Shown here: positions 47,545 to 56,302 of the stretch, in pieces
How positions within the stretch are numbered: position 1 is the first letter of the stretch
Layout of the letters: each line of letters opens with the position of its first letter
DNA from: DASQHL01 sp963843685
Lineage (GTDB): Bacteria; Chloroflexota; Dehalococcoidia; DSTF01; JACRBR01
NCBI GenBank assembly: GCA_963843685.1
Contig: CAWJLO010000028.1
Location: 10,332 to 74,331 of the forward strand
DNA length: 64,000 nt
Direction: 5' to 3'
The notes under the pieces: generated by a model
What the model saw: the letters and a program-made list of their open reading frames with translations, nothing else
Told to the model about the DNA's origin: nothing
Databases searched by the model: none
Program-made: the position numbers and the translations under genes

Positions 47545-48618
47545 GTGAGGGTCGTCTACCTCGCCGATGCGCCGTACGTGCACACGAGGCGTTGGGTCCG
47601 GCACTTCGTCGAACGCGGCTGGGACGCGCACGTCATCTCATTTCGCCCGGCCGAGATCGAGGGCGCGACGGTGCATCACGTCGACGGCTTCGAGTCGATC
47701 GGCAAGGCGCGCTACCTGCTGCGGGCCGGCCGCGTATCGTCGCTCATCGCGCGCCTGAAACCGCAACTGGTGCACGCCCTGCACCTCACGAGCTACGGAT
47801 TCCTCGCCGGGCGGTCGGAGTTCCAGCCGTCGATCGTCTCCGTCTGGGGCACCGACGTGCTCGAAGCGCCGTCGGTATCGCCGTTCCATCGCTGGCTGAC
47901 GCGGCAGGCGCTGGCGCGGGCGGGCGCTGTGACCGCCACGGGGCTGCGACTGGCGGAGGCGACGCTGCCGCATACGCCGGAGCGCAAGCCCGTCGCCGTG
48001 ATCCCCTATGGCATCGACCTGGAGCGGTTTGCCTTCACCGATCGCGAGCCGCACACACCCGTGACGGTCGGCGCGGTGTCGCGACTGTCTCCGGAGAAGG
48101 GCCACCAGTACCTGCTGCGCGCGGTGGCGTCGCTGCGCGATCGCGGGCTAGAGCTCCGCGTCGTGCTTGCCGGCGATGGCCCGTCGCGCGGCGAGCTGGA
48201 GTCGCTGGCGCGCGAGCTGCGGCTGGACGTGGAGTTCATCGGCGAAGTGGCGCACGATGCCGTCCCGGACGTCCTGCGGCGGCTCGACGTCTTCGCGATG
48301 CCGTCGACGTGGGAGGGATTCGGCGTCTCCGCGCTGGAAGCGAGCGCGACGGGGCTGCCGGTCGTCGCGTCGGACGTCCACGGCATCCCCGACGTCGTCC
48401 GCGACGGTGTGACCGGATTGCTCGTGCCGCCGCGCGACGTCACTGCGCTGGCCGACGCGATCGCCCGGCTGGCCGACGACCCGGCGCTCCGCGGCGACAT
48501 GGGCCGGGCGGGCCGCGCGTTCGTCGAGGCAAACTACCGCTGGCAGGACAACGCCGCGCTGATGGAGCGGCTCTACGCCGAGATGGTCGGCACCGTGCCC
48601 GTCGACGCTAGGGCGTAA
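47545..48618 (+). CDS. Glycosyltransferase family 4 (GT-B fold)
   Basis: A 357-residue glycosyltransferase: N-terminal VVYLADAPYVHTRRWV, SVWGTDVLEAPSV, IPYGIDLERF, then the C-terminal nucleotide-sugar site VGAVSRLSPEKGHQYLLRAV and the EX7E element TWEGFGVSALEASATGLPVVASD (core EGFGVSALEA). GT4 enzymes build cell-surface polysaccharides, lipids or glycosides. GTG 47545 starts the fold. The stop overlaps the convergent hydrolase gene by 11 bases. Acceptor unknown. Confidence 0.9.
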   Translation: MRVVYLADAPYVHTRRWVRHFVERGWDAHVISFRPAEIEGATVHHVDGFESIGKARYLLRAGRVSSLIARLKPQLVHALHLTSYGFLAGRSEFQPSIVSVWGTDVLEAPSVSPFHRWLTRQALARAGAVTATGLRLAEATLPHTPERKPVAVIPYGIDLERFAFTDREPHTPVTVGAVSRLSPEKGHQYLLRAVASLRDRGLELRVVLAGDGPSRGELESLARELRLDVEFIGEVAHDAVPDVLRRLDVFAMPSTWEGFGVSALEASATGLPVVASDVHGIPDVVRDGVTGLLVPPRDVTALADAIARLADDPALRGDMGRAGRAFVEANYRWQDNAALMERLYAEMVGTVPVDARA

Positions 48619-49999
48619 GGCCGCCGGGGTCGTCCTGCCCGAGCGGCTGCGTGAAGGCGCGACCGACGTCGCTGAGGTCGCCGGACAGGTCGTCCCCCGC
48701 CGGCTTCGTGCCCTGCTCGGCCCACGCCACCAGGTCCTCGAACGCGCGCTGCCGCTCCGCGTCGGTGAAGGTGCAGTGGCCGGGCCGCCGCACCGCGCGC
48801 TGCACGAGCATGTCGCCGGCGCCGGCGGCGTCGACGATGCGACGGTAGTGCTGCTCCAGGCTGATGGGCACGTAGAGATCTCCTGTTCCGTGCAGCGTGA
48901 GCAGCGGCCGCTGCAGCTTGCCGCTGAGCGGCGCGAACTCCGGGTACTGCTGCAAGTCCTGGTAGGCGGGGTTCGCCTGTACACGCGGGATCTCGCGGTT
49001 GAGCTCGTCGCTGGAGATCCCGAAGCCGTCGCCGATGGTGTACTGCGTGTCCGCGTTCTGAGCGACGGCGTTGCTCGCGCCCGGCACGGCGACGGCGTTC
49101 ACCAGCACCAGAAAGTTGAACAGGTAGTTCGCGCCGAACCCCTCCCTGAAGTACGGCCGAGGCCCGCCCGTCAGGTACTCGATCGCGCTCTCGAACTCCT
49201 TGCCCTTTTCGGTCAGGTTGTCGGCGGTACCCAGCGCCGGGCCGACCTGGTTGCGCAGCACGCTGCCGAGCTTGTTGGCGTCCGTCGTGATGTTGGTCAG
49301 ATCCGTGTCCGTGAAGTAGCCGGCGAGCGCGGCCCAGCTCAAGAAGTAATCGACGATGTCCTGCCCGACGAGCGCGCCGCACTCGCTCAGCGCGCCGTCG
49401 TACGCCGTTGGGTACAGCTCCAGCGAGACGCTGACGACGTTGCCCCCCATCGACTGGCCGTAGATGTACGAGCGCTTCGGCACGCCGACCTTCTGCTCGA
49501 ACACGCTGCGCAGCGCGTAGGTGTCGCGCGCTCCCGCGCCGGGGTTGTAGCCGTTGAGCGAGTAGCTGGAGGCGGCCCAGGCGTATCCATGTGAGATGAA
49601 ATAGGCACGCAGCGGCGGCGGATCCACGGACAGATCGGGCACGTTGCCGCGGAAGCCGTGCGCGTAGTAGACGACGCTGCCGTTCCAGTCGTCCGGCACC
49701 TCGATCCGGTATGCGGCGCCGTCGTTCGTGCCGTAGATCGCGCGGGCGCCGGCCATCGCGTCGAACGCGGGGTCGTCGATCTTGTAGGTCTGCGCGACGG
49801 GCGTGACCGGCAGCGTCTGCGGTGTCGCCCAGCCGGCAGGCACGCTCGAGGTCCGCGCGGTCCCGGGCGTTACCGTGCCGACCGGCGTCGCTGTCTTCGC
49901 ACCCCCGCCGCTGCTGCACGCCACGGCAGCGACGAGCGCGGCCGCGAGCGCCGCCGGCACGGCGCCGCGGAGATGCCGGAGACGGAGGGTCAGGATCAC
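48608..49999 (-). CDS. Exported alpha/beta hydrolase lipoprotein
   Basis: A 463-residue exported protein with a lipoprotein signal: hydrophobic AALAAALVAAVA followed by lipobox VAAVAC. The core is an alpha/beta hydrolase: YYAHGFRGN (oxyanion), nucleophile YGQSMGGN, acidic GTGDLYVP and His in RRPGHCTF. The size and the insertions between Ser and Asp suit esterases or tannase-like enzymes, but the family is not fixed. GTG 49997-49999 gives the correct signal. It converges on the glycosyltransferase gene. Confidence 0.78.
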   Translation of the reverse strand: MILTLRLRHLRGAVPAALAAALVAAVACSSGGGAKTATPVGTVTPGTARTSSVPAGWATPQTLPVTPVAQTYKIDDPAFDAMAGARAIYGTNDGAAYRIEVPDDWNGSVVYYAHGFRGNVPDLSVDPPPLRAYFISHGYAWAASSYSLNGYNPGAGARDTYALRSVFEQKVGVPKRSYIYGQSMGGNVVSVSLELYPTAYDGALSECGALVGQDIVDYFLSWAALAGYFTDTDLTNITTDANKLGSVLRNQVGPALGTADNLTEKGKEFESAIEYLTGGPRPYFREGFGANYLFNFLVLVNAVAVPGASNAVAQNADTQYTIGDGFGISSDELNREIPRVQANPAYQDLQQYPEFAPLSGKLQRPLLTLHGTGDLYVPISLEQHYRRIVDAAGAGDMLVQRAVRRPGHCTFTDAERQRAFEDLVAWAEQGTKPAGDDLSGDLSDVGRAFTQPLGQDDPGGLTP

Positions 50000-50150
50000 A
50001 GTGGGGAGAGTGTAGCGAACAGCCTGACGGCAAAGGTCACCGCGCGGCGCCAACAGTTGTTACAGAGTTTGCCGTGCTGTTACACACGATCCGGCCCCCG
50101 TGCCGTTTAATGAGGCAGGAACGTACACGGATCGAAGAGGGGAGCCGCAC

Positions 50151-50588
50151 ATGGAACGCACCAGGAGCCACACCGCCGTCATCGTCGCCAGCCTGCTGGT
50201 CGGCCTGCAGGCCGCCTTCACGATGCTGGTGGCGCTGGTGCTCTTCGCCTCCGGCCGCCGGCTGGAGCGCTGGACGCTGGCGACGCGCGTGGCGCACCAC
50301 CGCATCGGGTTGGGGCTCGTCGTCATGCTCGTTGCGCTTGGCGGCATCGCGATCGCCGTGTTCCTGGCGAGCGGCGCCGGCTGGGCACGCCTCGCGACCT
50401 ACGTCTTCGAGGGCTTCACCGTGCTGGGTGCGCTGTTCCGCATCGGGCTGCACCCGGTGCCGTCGATCCTCAACGTCGCACTGGCGATGATCGTCGTCGT
50501 GCTTGTCGCCAGCTACCGCGACGAGACACCGAGACCATCGGCACCGGAGAGCGGTAGCGAACCGGGGGCGGCAGCCAGCACGACGTGA
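50151..50588 (+). CDS. Four-helix membrane protein of unknown function
   Basis: A 145-residue protein from ATG 50151 (GAGGGGAG upstream) with four hydrophobic helices: VIVASLLVGLQAAFTMLVAL, IGLGLVVMLVALGGIAIAVF (after RVAHHR), YVFEGFTVLGALFRI and ILNVALAMIVVVLVA. A polar Pro/Ser/Glu tail follows. The His pair in TRVAHHRIG may be notable. No family recognised. It ends 3 bases before the gyrB stop. Confidence 0.6.
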   Translation: MERTRSHTAVIVASLLVGLQAAFTMLVALVLFASGRRLERWTLATRVAHHRIGLGLVVMLVALGGIAIAVFLASGAGWARLATYVFEGFTVLGALFRIGLHPVPSILNVALAMIVVVLVASYRDETPRPSAPESGSEPGAAASTT

Positions 50589-50591
50589 CGG

Positions 50592-52553
50592 TCAGATGTC
50601 CAGGTTCTTGACCTGCGTGGCGTGGCCCTGGATCCACTTCTTGCGCGGAGCGACCTCGTCGCCCATCAGCGTGGAGAAGATCTCCTCCGCCCGCATCGCA
50701 TCGTCGATCGTCACGCGGAGCATGGTGCGCTTGTCCGGGTCCATCGTCGTCTCCCAGAGCTGCTCCGGGTTCATCTCGCCGAGGCCCTTGTAGCGCTGGA
50801 TGTGGGCCTTCTGGCCGTCCTTGACCTTCGCGAGGTGCTGGTCGCGCTCCTGGTCGGAGTAGATCCACGTGTGTTGCCGGCCGACCTGGATCCGGAAGAG
50901 CGGCGGCTGCGCGATGTACAGGTAACCCGCCTCGATAAGCGGCCGCATGTAGCGGAAGAAGAACGTCAGCAGCAGCGTCCGGATGTGCGACCCATCGACG
51001 TCGGCGTCGGCCATGATGATCACGTGGTGGTAGCGCAGCTTGTTGAGGTCGATGGTCTCGCCAAAGCCCGTGCCCAGCGCCGTGATCAGGGCGCGGATCT
51101 CCTCGTGCGCCAGCATCTTCTCGATGCGCGCCTTCTCGACGTTCAGGATCTTGCCCCGCAGCGGGAGGATCGCCTGGAAGCGGCGGTCGCGGCCCGTCTT
51201 GGCCGTGCCGCCGGCGGAGATACCCTCGACGAGGTACAGCTCGCACTTGTCGGCTTCGCGCTCGCTGCAGTCCGCCAGCTTGCCCGGCAGCATCGTGCCA
51301 TCGAGCAGCCCCTTGCGGACGACGAGGTCGCGCGCCTTCCGCGCCGCCTCGCGCGCGCGTGAGGCCATGATCCCCTTCTCGATGATGCGGCGACCGTCGG
51401 AGGGGTGCTCCTCCAGGTACTGCATCAGGCCTTCGGCGACGGCGCTCTCTACGTGCGTCTTCACCTCGGCGTTACCGAGGCGCGTCTTCGTCTGACCCTC
51501 GAACTGCGGCTCCGGCAGCTTGACGCTGATCACGGCGACCATGCCTTCGCGCACGTCGTCGCCGGTGAGGTTGGCGTCGTCGTCCTTGAGGAACTTCTGC
51601 TTGCGCGCGTAGTCGTTCAGGACGCGCGTCAGCGCCGAACGGAAGCCCGTCAGGTGCGATCCGCCGTCGATCGTGTTGATCGTGTTCGCGAAGCTGAACT
51701 CCACCTGCGAGAAGCCGTCGTTGTACTGGAGTGCCGCCTCGATCTGCGTCGAATCAACCGTCTTCTCGACGTAGATCGGGCGGGGACTGAGCGTGTTGCG
51801 CCCCTTGTTGACGTGCCGGACGAAGCTGGCGACGCCACCCTCGAAGCAGAAGTTCATCTCGCGTTCGCGGCCCGCGCGCTTGTCGTCGAAGCGGATCCAG
51901 ATGCCCTTCGTGAGGTACGCCATCTCGCGGAAGCGCTGGAGCAGCTCGTCGTAGTCGAAGTCGACGGCGTCGAAGATCGTGTCATCGGCGAGGAAGGCGG
52001 TGGTGGTGCCCGTCTGCTTCTGCTTGGGGTCGGCCGTCGTCTTCAGGGATCCCTTGGTGATGCCCCGCTCGTACTCCTGCCGGTAGACCTTGCCCTCGCG
52101 CCGCACCTCCACCCACATCTTCTCGGCCAGCGCGTTGACGACGGACGCGCCGACACCGTGGAGGCCGCCCGAGACCTTGTAGGCGCCGCCGCCGAACTTC
52201 CCGCCGGCGTGCAGCACGGTCATGATCGTCTCGAGCGCCGACTTTCCCGTCTGCTTGTGCTTGTCCACGGGGATGCCGCGGCCGTTGTCGCGCACGGTGA
52301 CCCAGTTGTTCGCCTCGATGGTGATCTCGATGCGGCTGCAGAAGCCGGCCATGGCCTCATCGACAGAGTTGTCGACGATCTCGTAGACGAGGTGATGCAG
52401 GCCCCGCTGGTCGGTCGTGCCGATGTACATGCCGGGGCGGCGGCGGACGGCCTCCAGCCCCTCCAGCACCTGGATGTCGCTGGCGGTGTAGGAGTCGTTT
52501 TGCTTGCCGCGCTTTGCGGCCCGCACATCGTCCTCGACGCGTTGTCGTACCAT
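50592..52553 (-). CDS. gyrB: DNA gyrase subunit B
   Basis: A 653-residue GyrB. The ATPase domain has GLEAVRRRPGMYIG, VDNSVDEAMAGF, RDNGRGIPVD, and GGLHGVGASVVNAL with the Lys that reads ATP in QTKTRLGNAEVK. The TOPRIM domain has YLVEGISAGGTAKTGRDRR, where the usual Asp of EGDSAGG is Ile445, and the metal residues DADVDGSHIR. The C-terminal RYKGLGEMNPEQLWETTMDP is standard. Gyrase supercoils DNA with GyrA, which is not in the window. ATG 52551-52553 follows a 5' leader holding a terminator-like hairpin. Confidence 0.97.
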   Translation of the reverse strand: MVRQRVEDDVRAAKRGKQNDSYTASDIQVLEGLEAVRRRPGMYIGTTDQRGLHHLVYEIVDNSVDEAMAGFCSRIEITIEANNWVTVRDNGRGIPVDKHKQTGKSALETIMTVLHAGGKFGGGAYKVSGGLHGVGASVVNALAEKMWVEVRREGKVYRQEYERGITKGSLKTTADPKQKQTGTTTAFLADDTIFDAVDFDYDELLQRFREMAYLTKGIWIRFDDKRAGREREMNFCFEGGVASFVRHVNKGRNTLSPRPIYVEKTVDSTQIEAALQYNDGFSQVEFSFANTINTIDGGSHLTGFRSALTRVLNDYARKQKFLKDDDANLTGDDVREGMVAVISVKLPEPQFEGQTKTRLGNAEVKTHVESAVAEGLMQYLEEHPSDGRRIIEKGIMASRAREAARKARDLVVRKGLLDGTMLPGKLADCSEREADKCELYLVEGISAGGTAKTGRDRRFQAILPLRGKILNVEKARIEKMLAHEEIRALITALGTGFGETIDLNKLRYHHVIIMADADVDGSHIRTLLLTFFFRYMRPLIEAGYLYIAQPPLFRIQVGRQHTWIYSDQERDQHLAKVKDGQKAHIQRYKGLGEMNPEQLWETTMDPDKRTMLRVTIDDAMRAEEIFSTLMGDEVAPRKKWIQGHATQVKNLDI

Positions 52554-52593
52554 GCTCTCGTCTAATCCCTGTCGCTATCGTGGGTCGGAGGAT

Positions 52594-52631
52594 CGAAAAG
52601 ACCCGCGTCTTCCACTCCGGAGCCGGGTCTT
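52594..52631 (-). promoter_or_regulatory. Hairpin with T-run in the gyrB leader
   Basis: On the minus strand, AAGACCCG pairs with CGGGTCTT across an 18-base loop and is followed by TTCGATC; together the 3' side reads CGGGTCTTTTCG. It sits 41 bases upstream of the gyrB start. No minus-strand gene lies upstream, so it may be an attenuator or leader structure rather than the end of a previous transcript. Confidence 0.45.
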
Positions 52632-52870
52632 GAAAAGCGCCCGCGAACGTCTCCGCATGACACCCAATTCTACCATAATCGCCGCCCTGAGCGGCCTCAC
52701 GACCGGGCCCCCGAATCGGCCTCTGCGGGCGCTCCCCAGCCTCCTGCGACGGCTGTCCGCGTGACCGAATCTGCCAGGAGTACGGCCATCCGGCTGCTGC
52801 GCGCCGCGCGTCGTTTCTGATACAACGGCGAGGCCGGATCGCCCGCAACACCGGCACCAGGAGGCGTCTG

Positions 52871-53602
52871 ATGCGCTTGAACCAGAAGGTCGTACTGATC
52901 GCGGGAGCGGGCGGGCGACAGGGCACGACAGTGCCGGTGCTGTTCGCCCGCGAGGGCGCGCGCCTGGTGCTCGTGGGCCTGATCGCGGACGAGGTGGAGC
53001 GCCTTGCCGAGCACATCGTGGCGCAGGGCGGCGAGGCCGTCGCGCGCGCCGCCGATCTCACGGACGCACACGAGGCCGCTGCCGCGGTGCGCCTCGCCGT
53101 CGAGCGCTTCGGCCGGCTGGACGTGCTCTACAACAACACGGGCATCTACACCGCGTGGGAACGCCGCACGGGCGAGACGGAGGAGAGCGACTGGGACCAG
53201 CTCCTGGCAGTGGACCTGAAGACGCACTTTCTCACCGCGAAGTTCGCGGTCAGGGAGATGGCGCGCCAACGGTCGGGCGTGATCATCAACGTGGCGGCTG
53301 CGCGCGCCGCGCGGCTCGGGGGCAACGTCGGCTACACGGCGGCGAAGAGCGCCATCATCGGCGTGACGAAGAAGATGGCGCGCGAGTACGCGGCCGACAA
53401 CATCCGCGTCAACTGCCTCTGTCCGACGAACATCCAGGCATCGCCCGACCCGTTGAACCCCGGCATGCCGGAGCCCGCCGTCCAGCGCGACGGCGCGCCT
53501 GAGGACGTCGCCTGGGCCGCGCTCTTCCTCGCCTCGGACGAGTCCTCCTGGATCACCGGCACCGAGCTCGTCGTCGACGGCGGCGCCGAGGTGCTTTCGT
53601 AA
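52871..53602 (+). CDS. SDR-family protein with altered catalytic Ser
   Basis: A 243-residue SDR: cofactor loop LIAGAGGRQGTTVPVLF (GxxGxQG variant), NNTGIYTAW (NNTG rather than NNAG), and Tyr/Lys in GYTAAKSA. The Ser that normally lies 13 residues before the Tyr is Ala here (NVAAARAARLGGN). The end has GTELVVDGGAEVLS. The enzyme may reduce activated substrates without the Ser or may bind rather than reduce. ATG 52871 follows AGGAGG. It diverges from gyrB. Confidence 0.82.
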   Translation: MRLNQKVVLIAGAGGRQGTTVPVLFAREGARLVLVGLIADEVERLAEHIVAQGGEAVARAADLTDAHEAAAAVRLAVERFGRLDVLYNNTGIYTAWERRTGETEESDWDQLLAVDLKTHFLTAKFAVREMARQRSGVIINVAAARAARLGGNVGYTAAKSAIIGVTKKMAREYAADNIRVNCLCPTNIQASPDPLNPGMPEPAVQRDGAPEDVAWAALFLASDESSWITGTELVVDGGAEVLS

Positions 53603-54299
53603 CAGCGGCCGGGCTCAACCGAACAGGCGCGATCAGCCAGTCAATGCCGCTGTTGACGATGAACGCGACCGCGATGTAGTTCACCGTCTTGCCGGCGAAC
53701 ATCACCGTCACGAATCGCCGCATCGGCATGCCGGCGACCCCCGCCGCGATGCCGCCGACGTCGATCAGCGGGTTCGGCACGGCGGCCACGCAGAACACCG
53801 TGAGCGTGCCGTGCCGCCGCATCAACGCAACCATCAGGCGGCCGATCCTGCTGTTGCCAATCACGGCGCGCCCGCCGACGCCCGTCGAGTAACCCGTCAG
53901 CTCACCGATCGCCGATCCCGCGGCGACGATCACGCCGACCGTGATCTCCTGCGGCACGTGCGGGATCGGCGTCAGAAACAGCCCGAATGTGATGCCAGCG
54001 AGCGCGCCCGGCACGGGCACGAACATCGACGCGGAGCCGATGACGGCCGAGGCGAAGACCCCGAAGTAGCCCAGGCTCTTCACCAACCGTACCCCGCCGA
54101 TGGTGTAGGCGACGACGAGCGCCGTCGTCATGCCGATGATGGCGAGAACGATGCCGACCACCGCGAGCCGCTGGTTTTCGGAGGCGACGAACACCTCGGC
54201 CGCGGCCGCGGATTCGCTCTCCTCGAACGACTCGAGGAACCGCTCGATGCGGCGCTGGACGCGCAGGCGGCGCGAGACGCGGTCAGGCTGCTGGCTCAC
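53553..54299 (-). CDS. VTT/DedA-like membrane protein
   Basis: A 248-residue protein with a charged N-terminal cytoplasmic segment (RRIERFLESFEESESAAAAE) and about five membrane helices. SMFVPVPGALAGITFGLFL and GSAIGELTGYSTGVGGRAVI (Gly-rich reentrant loop) with AVPNPLIDVGGIAAG match the VTT (SNARE-associated/DedA) family. These proteins affect membrane lipid distribution. Its last 50 bases overlap the end of the convergent SDR gene, and the tail is a poly-Arg segment (RRRRRRRARCR). ATG 54297-54299. Confidence 0.8.
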   Translation of the reverse strand: MSQQPDRVSRRLRVQRRIERFLESFEESESAAAAEVFVASENQRLAVVGIVLAIIGMTTALVVAYTIGGVRLVKSLGYFGVFASAVIGSASMFVPVPGALAGITFGLFLTPIPHVPQEITVGVIVAAGSAIGELTGYSTGVGGRAVIGNSRIGRLMVALMRRHGTLTVFCVAAVPNPLIDVGGIAAGVAGMPMRRFVTVMFAGKTVNYIAVAFIVNSGIDWLIAPVRLSPAAVTKAPRRRRRRRARCR

Positions 54300-54354
54300 G
54301 CCGAACGATATCAGAGGATCGTCCGCGGCGGATGCGCCGGCGAGGGGCTACGGT

Positions 54355-55020
54355 CTACTCGAGGTGGAAGCGGTAGCCGACGTTGCGCACCGTCTCGATG
54401 AACGTGTGCACGTTGTCCTCGATCTTGCTGCGTAGCCGCCGCACATGGACATCGACCGTCCGGGCGCCACCGTAGAAGTCGTAGCCCCAGACGCGGTTCA
54501 GCAGCGCTTCGCGCGTGAACACCTTGTCCCGGTTCGTCGCGAGGAACCGCAGCAGTTCGAACTCTTTGTATGTCAGGTCGACGGGCCGGCCGGCGACGTA
54601 CGCCTTGTAGTTCGAGAGGTCGATGTGCAGTTCGCCGGCACGGAGCGTGTTGTCGCTCTCGACGCCCGACTTGAGCCAGATGGCCCGCCGCACCCGCGCC
54701 GTCAGCTCCTCGGCGAGCACCGGGTGCACGATGAAGTCGTCGAAGCCGGTGGTGAAGTCGAGGCTCTCGAGCTGCCCGCCGCGGACGGCCGCGAGCGAGG
54801 CGACGCCGTGCGGCATGTCGGCGGAGCGGAGTATGTTGCGGATCAGGGGCAGGTCGGGGCGCTGCAGGAGGTTAAACAGCATCACGGCAGGCGTCTCGGC
54901 GCGCGCCTCATCCAGCAGCCGCTCCAGGTGCGAGTGCTGTACGACGAAGCCGGCTTCGTCCAGCGCAGTCGCCATCGGCTGCATCTCTTCGGATGCGTCG
55001 ACAAACAGGATGGTGTTCAC
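54355..55020 (-). CDS. OmpR-type response regulator with degenerate receiver domain
   Basis: A 221-residue regulator. The C-terminal OmpR-type winged helix (from about 130) reads LTYKEFELLRFLATNRDKV, LLNRVWGYDFYGGARTVDVH and VHRLRSKIE-type VRRLRSKIED, with the end VRNVGYRFHLE. The N-terminal receiver fold is kept (NTILFVDASEE) but lacks the phosphoacceptor Asp: AVMLFNLL has Asn50 at that site. The second acidic residue is Ala9 and the Lys switch is His (IVHPV). It probably acts without phosphorylation, like orphan regulators. GTG 55018-55020 follows GGGGAGG. No histidine kinase is nearby. Confidence 0.88.
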   Translation of the reverse strand: MNTILFVDASEEMQPMATALDEAGFVVQHSHLERLLDEARAETPAVMLFNLLQRPDLPLIRNILRSADMPHGVASLAAVRGGQLESLDFTTGFDDFIVHPVLAEELTARVRRAIWLKSGVESDNTLRAGELHIDLSNYKAYVAGRPVDLTYKEFELLRFLATNRDKVFTREALLNRVWGYDFYGGARTVDVHVRRLRSKIEDNVHTFIETVRNVGYRFHLE

Positions 55021-55213
55021 GGGCCTGCCTCCCCTCAGTAAAGGCGAGTATAGCGAGGGCATGTTACGCCGAGATGACAAATTCGGGCTCCCGCAGCGCG
55101 CACACACGGTCGTCAAGCGGCCCCGGGAGTCACCGCGGAGCAGGCTCGACCTCGCCGCCGGACGGCTTCTATACTCTGTTCCTACGGCGCGGGGATTCCC
55201 ATGGAGCATCGCA

Positions 55214-56302
55214 ATGAGCATCGATTTCGGCTGGTTCCTTCCCACGATGGGAGACACGGACGTCATCGGCCCGCCGACACGCGAGGCCACGGCCGACTAC
55301 CTGGTGGAGGTGGCGAAGGCGGCCGAGGAGGCCGGATTCGTCTTCGCGCTGATGCCCGTGGGCACGACCTGCCACGACGCCTGGCTCGCCTCCGCGGTCG
55401 TCGCCGCCCGCACGGACCGGCTGAAGTTCCTCGTGGCAATGCGGCCCGGCTTCGTGGCGCCGACCCTGGCCGCGAAGATGTCCAACACGCTCGACCAGCT
55501 CACGCGCGGACGGGTGCTCATCAACGTCGTTACGGGTGGCTTCCCGGCCGAGCTTGCCGCCGACGGCGACTTCATGGAGCACGATGAGCGCTACGCCCGC
55601 ACGCAGGAGTTCATGCAGGTCGTGCGCCGCGCCTGGACGGAGCCCAAGCGCTGGAGTCACGAAGGCCGCTACTACCGCACCGAGAACTCGGACGTCTACC
55701 CCAAGCCGTACCAGAAGCCGTACCCCCCGTTCTACTTCGGCGGCGCCTCAGAGGCAGCCCAAAAGGTCGGCGCGGAGGAGGCGGATGTCTACCTCCTCTG
55801 GGGCGAGACGGTGCCGATGGTCCGCTCGCGCATCGCCGACATGCGCGAGCGCGCCGCGCGCATCGGCCGGACGCTGCGCTTTGGCATGCGCATCCACGTC
55901 GTCGCGCGCGAGACGGACGAGGAGGCGCGCGCCGCCGCGGAGGGGCTCGTCGCCGCCATCCCGGAGAACTTCCAGCGCATGGTCGACCGCCACCTCAGCC
56001 GCTCCGACTCGGAGGGCGAGAAGCGCCAGCGCGAGATGACAAAACAGGACGAATGGCTCGGCCCCAATCTCTGGACGGGGATCGGGCGCGCCCGGCTTGG
56101 CGTCGGCACAGCGCTCGTCGGCTCCGGCGAGAGCGTCGCCGCGCGCCTGCGGGAGTACGTGGACGAAGGCATCGACACCTTCATCCTCTCCGGCTATCCG
56201 CACCTGGAAGAAGCGCAGCGGTTCGGCCGCTACGTCATGCCTCACTTCGATGGCGAGGCGGCGGTACCGACGCCGCCGGCGCGCGAGCTGGCACCCGCGT
56301 AG
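55214..56302 (+). CDS. LLM-class flavin-dependent monooxygenase (alkanesulfonate monooxygenase SsuD-like)
   Basis: A 362-residue luciferase-like monooxygenase: SIDFGWFLPTMGDTDVIG, VEVAKAAEEAGFVFALMPVGTTCHD (core AEEAGFVFALMP), FLVAMRPGFVAPTLAAKM, TRGRVLINVVTGG and PPFYFGGASEAAQKVGAE. The layout matches SsuD, which uses FMNH2 and oxygen to cleave C-S bonds in alkanesulfonates. The next gene, with zero spacing, is an NADPH-dependent FMN reductase that would supply FMNH2. Start ATG 55214 with GGAG upstream; the longer upstream frame is not family-like. Confidence 0.9.
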   Translation: MSIDFGWFLPTMGDTDVIGPPTREATADYLVEVAKAAEEAGFVFALMPVGTTCHDAWLASAVVAARTDRLKFLVAMRPGFVAPTLAAKMSNTLDQLTRGRVLINVVTGGFPAELAADGDFMEHDERYARTQEFMQVVRRAWTEPKRWSHEGRYYRTENSDVYPKPYQKPYPPFYFGGASEAAQKVGAEEADVYLLWGETVPMVRSRIADMRERAARIGRTLRFGMRIHVVARETDEEARAAAEGLVAAIPENFQRMVDRHLSRSDSEGEKRQREMTKQDEWLGPNLWTGIGRARLGVGTALVGSGESVAARLREYVDEGIDTFILSGYPHLEEAQRFGRYVMPHFDGEAAVPTPPARELAPA

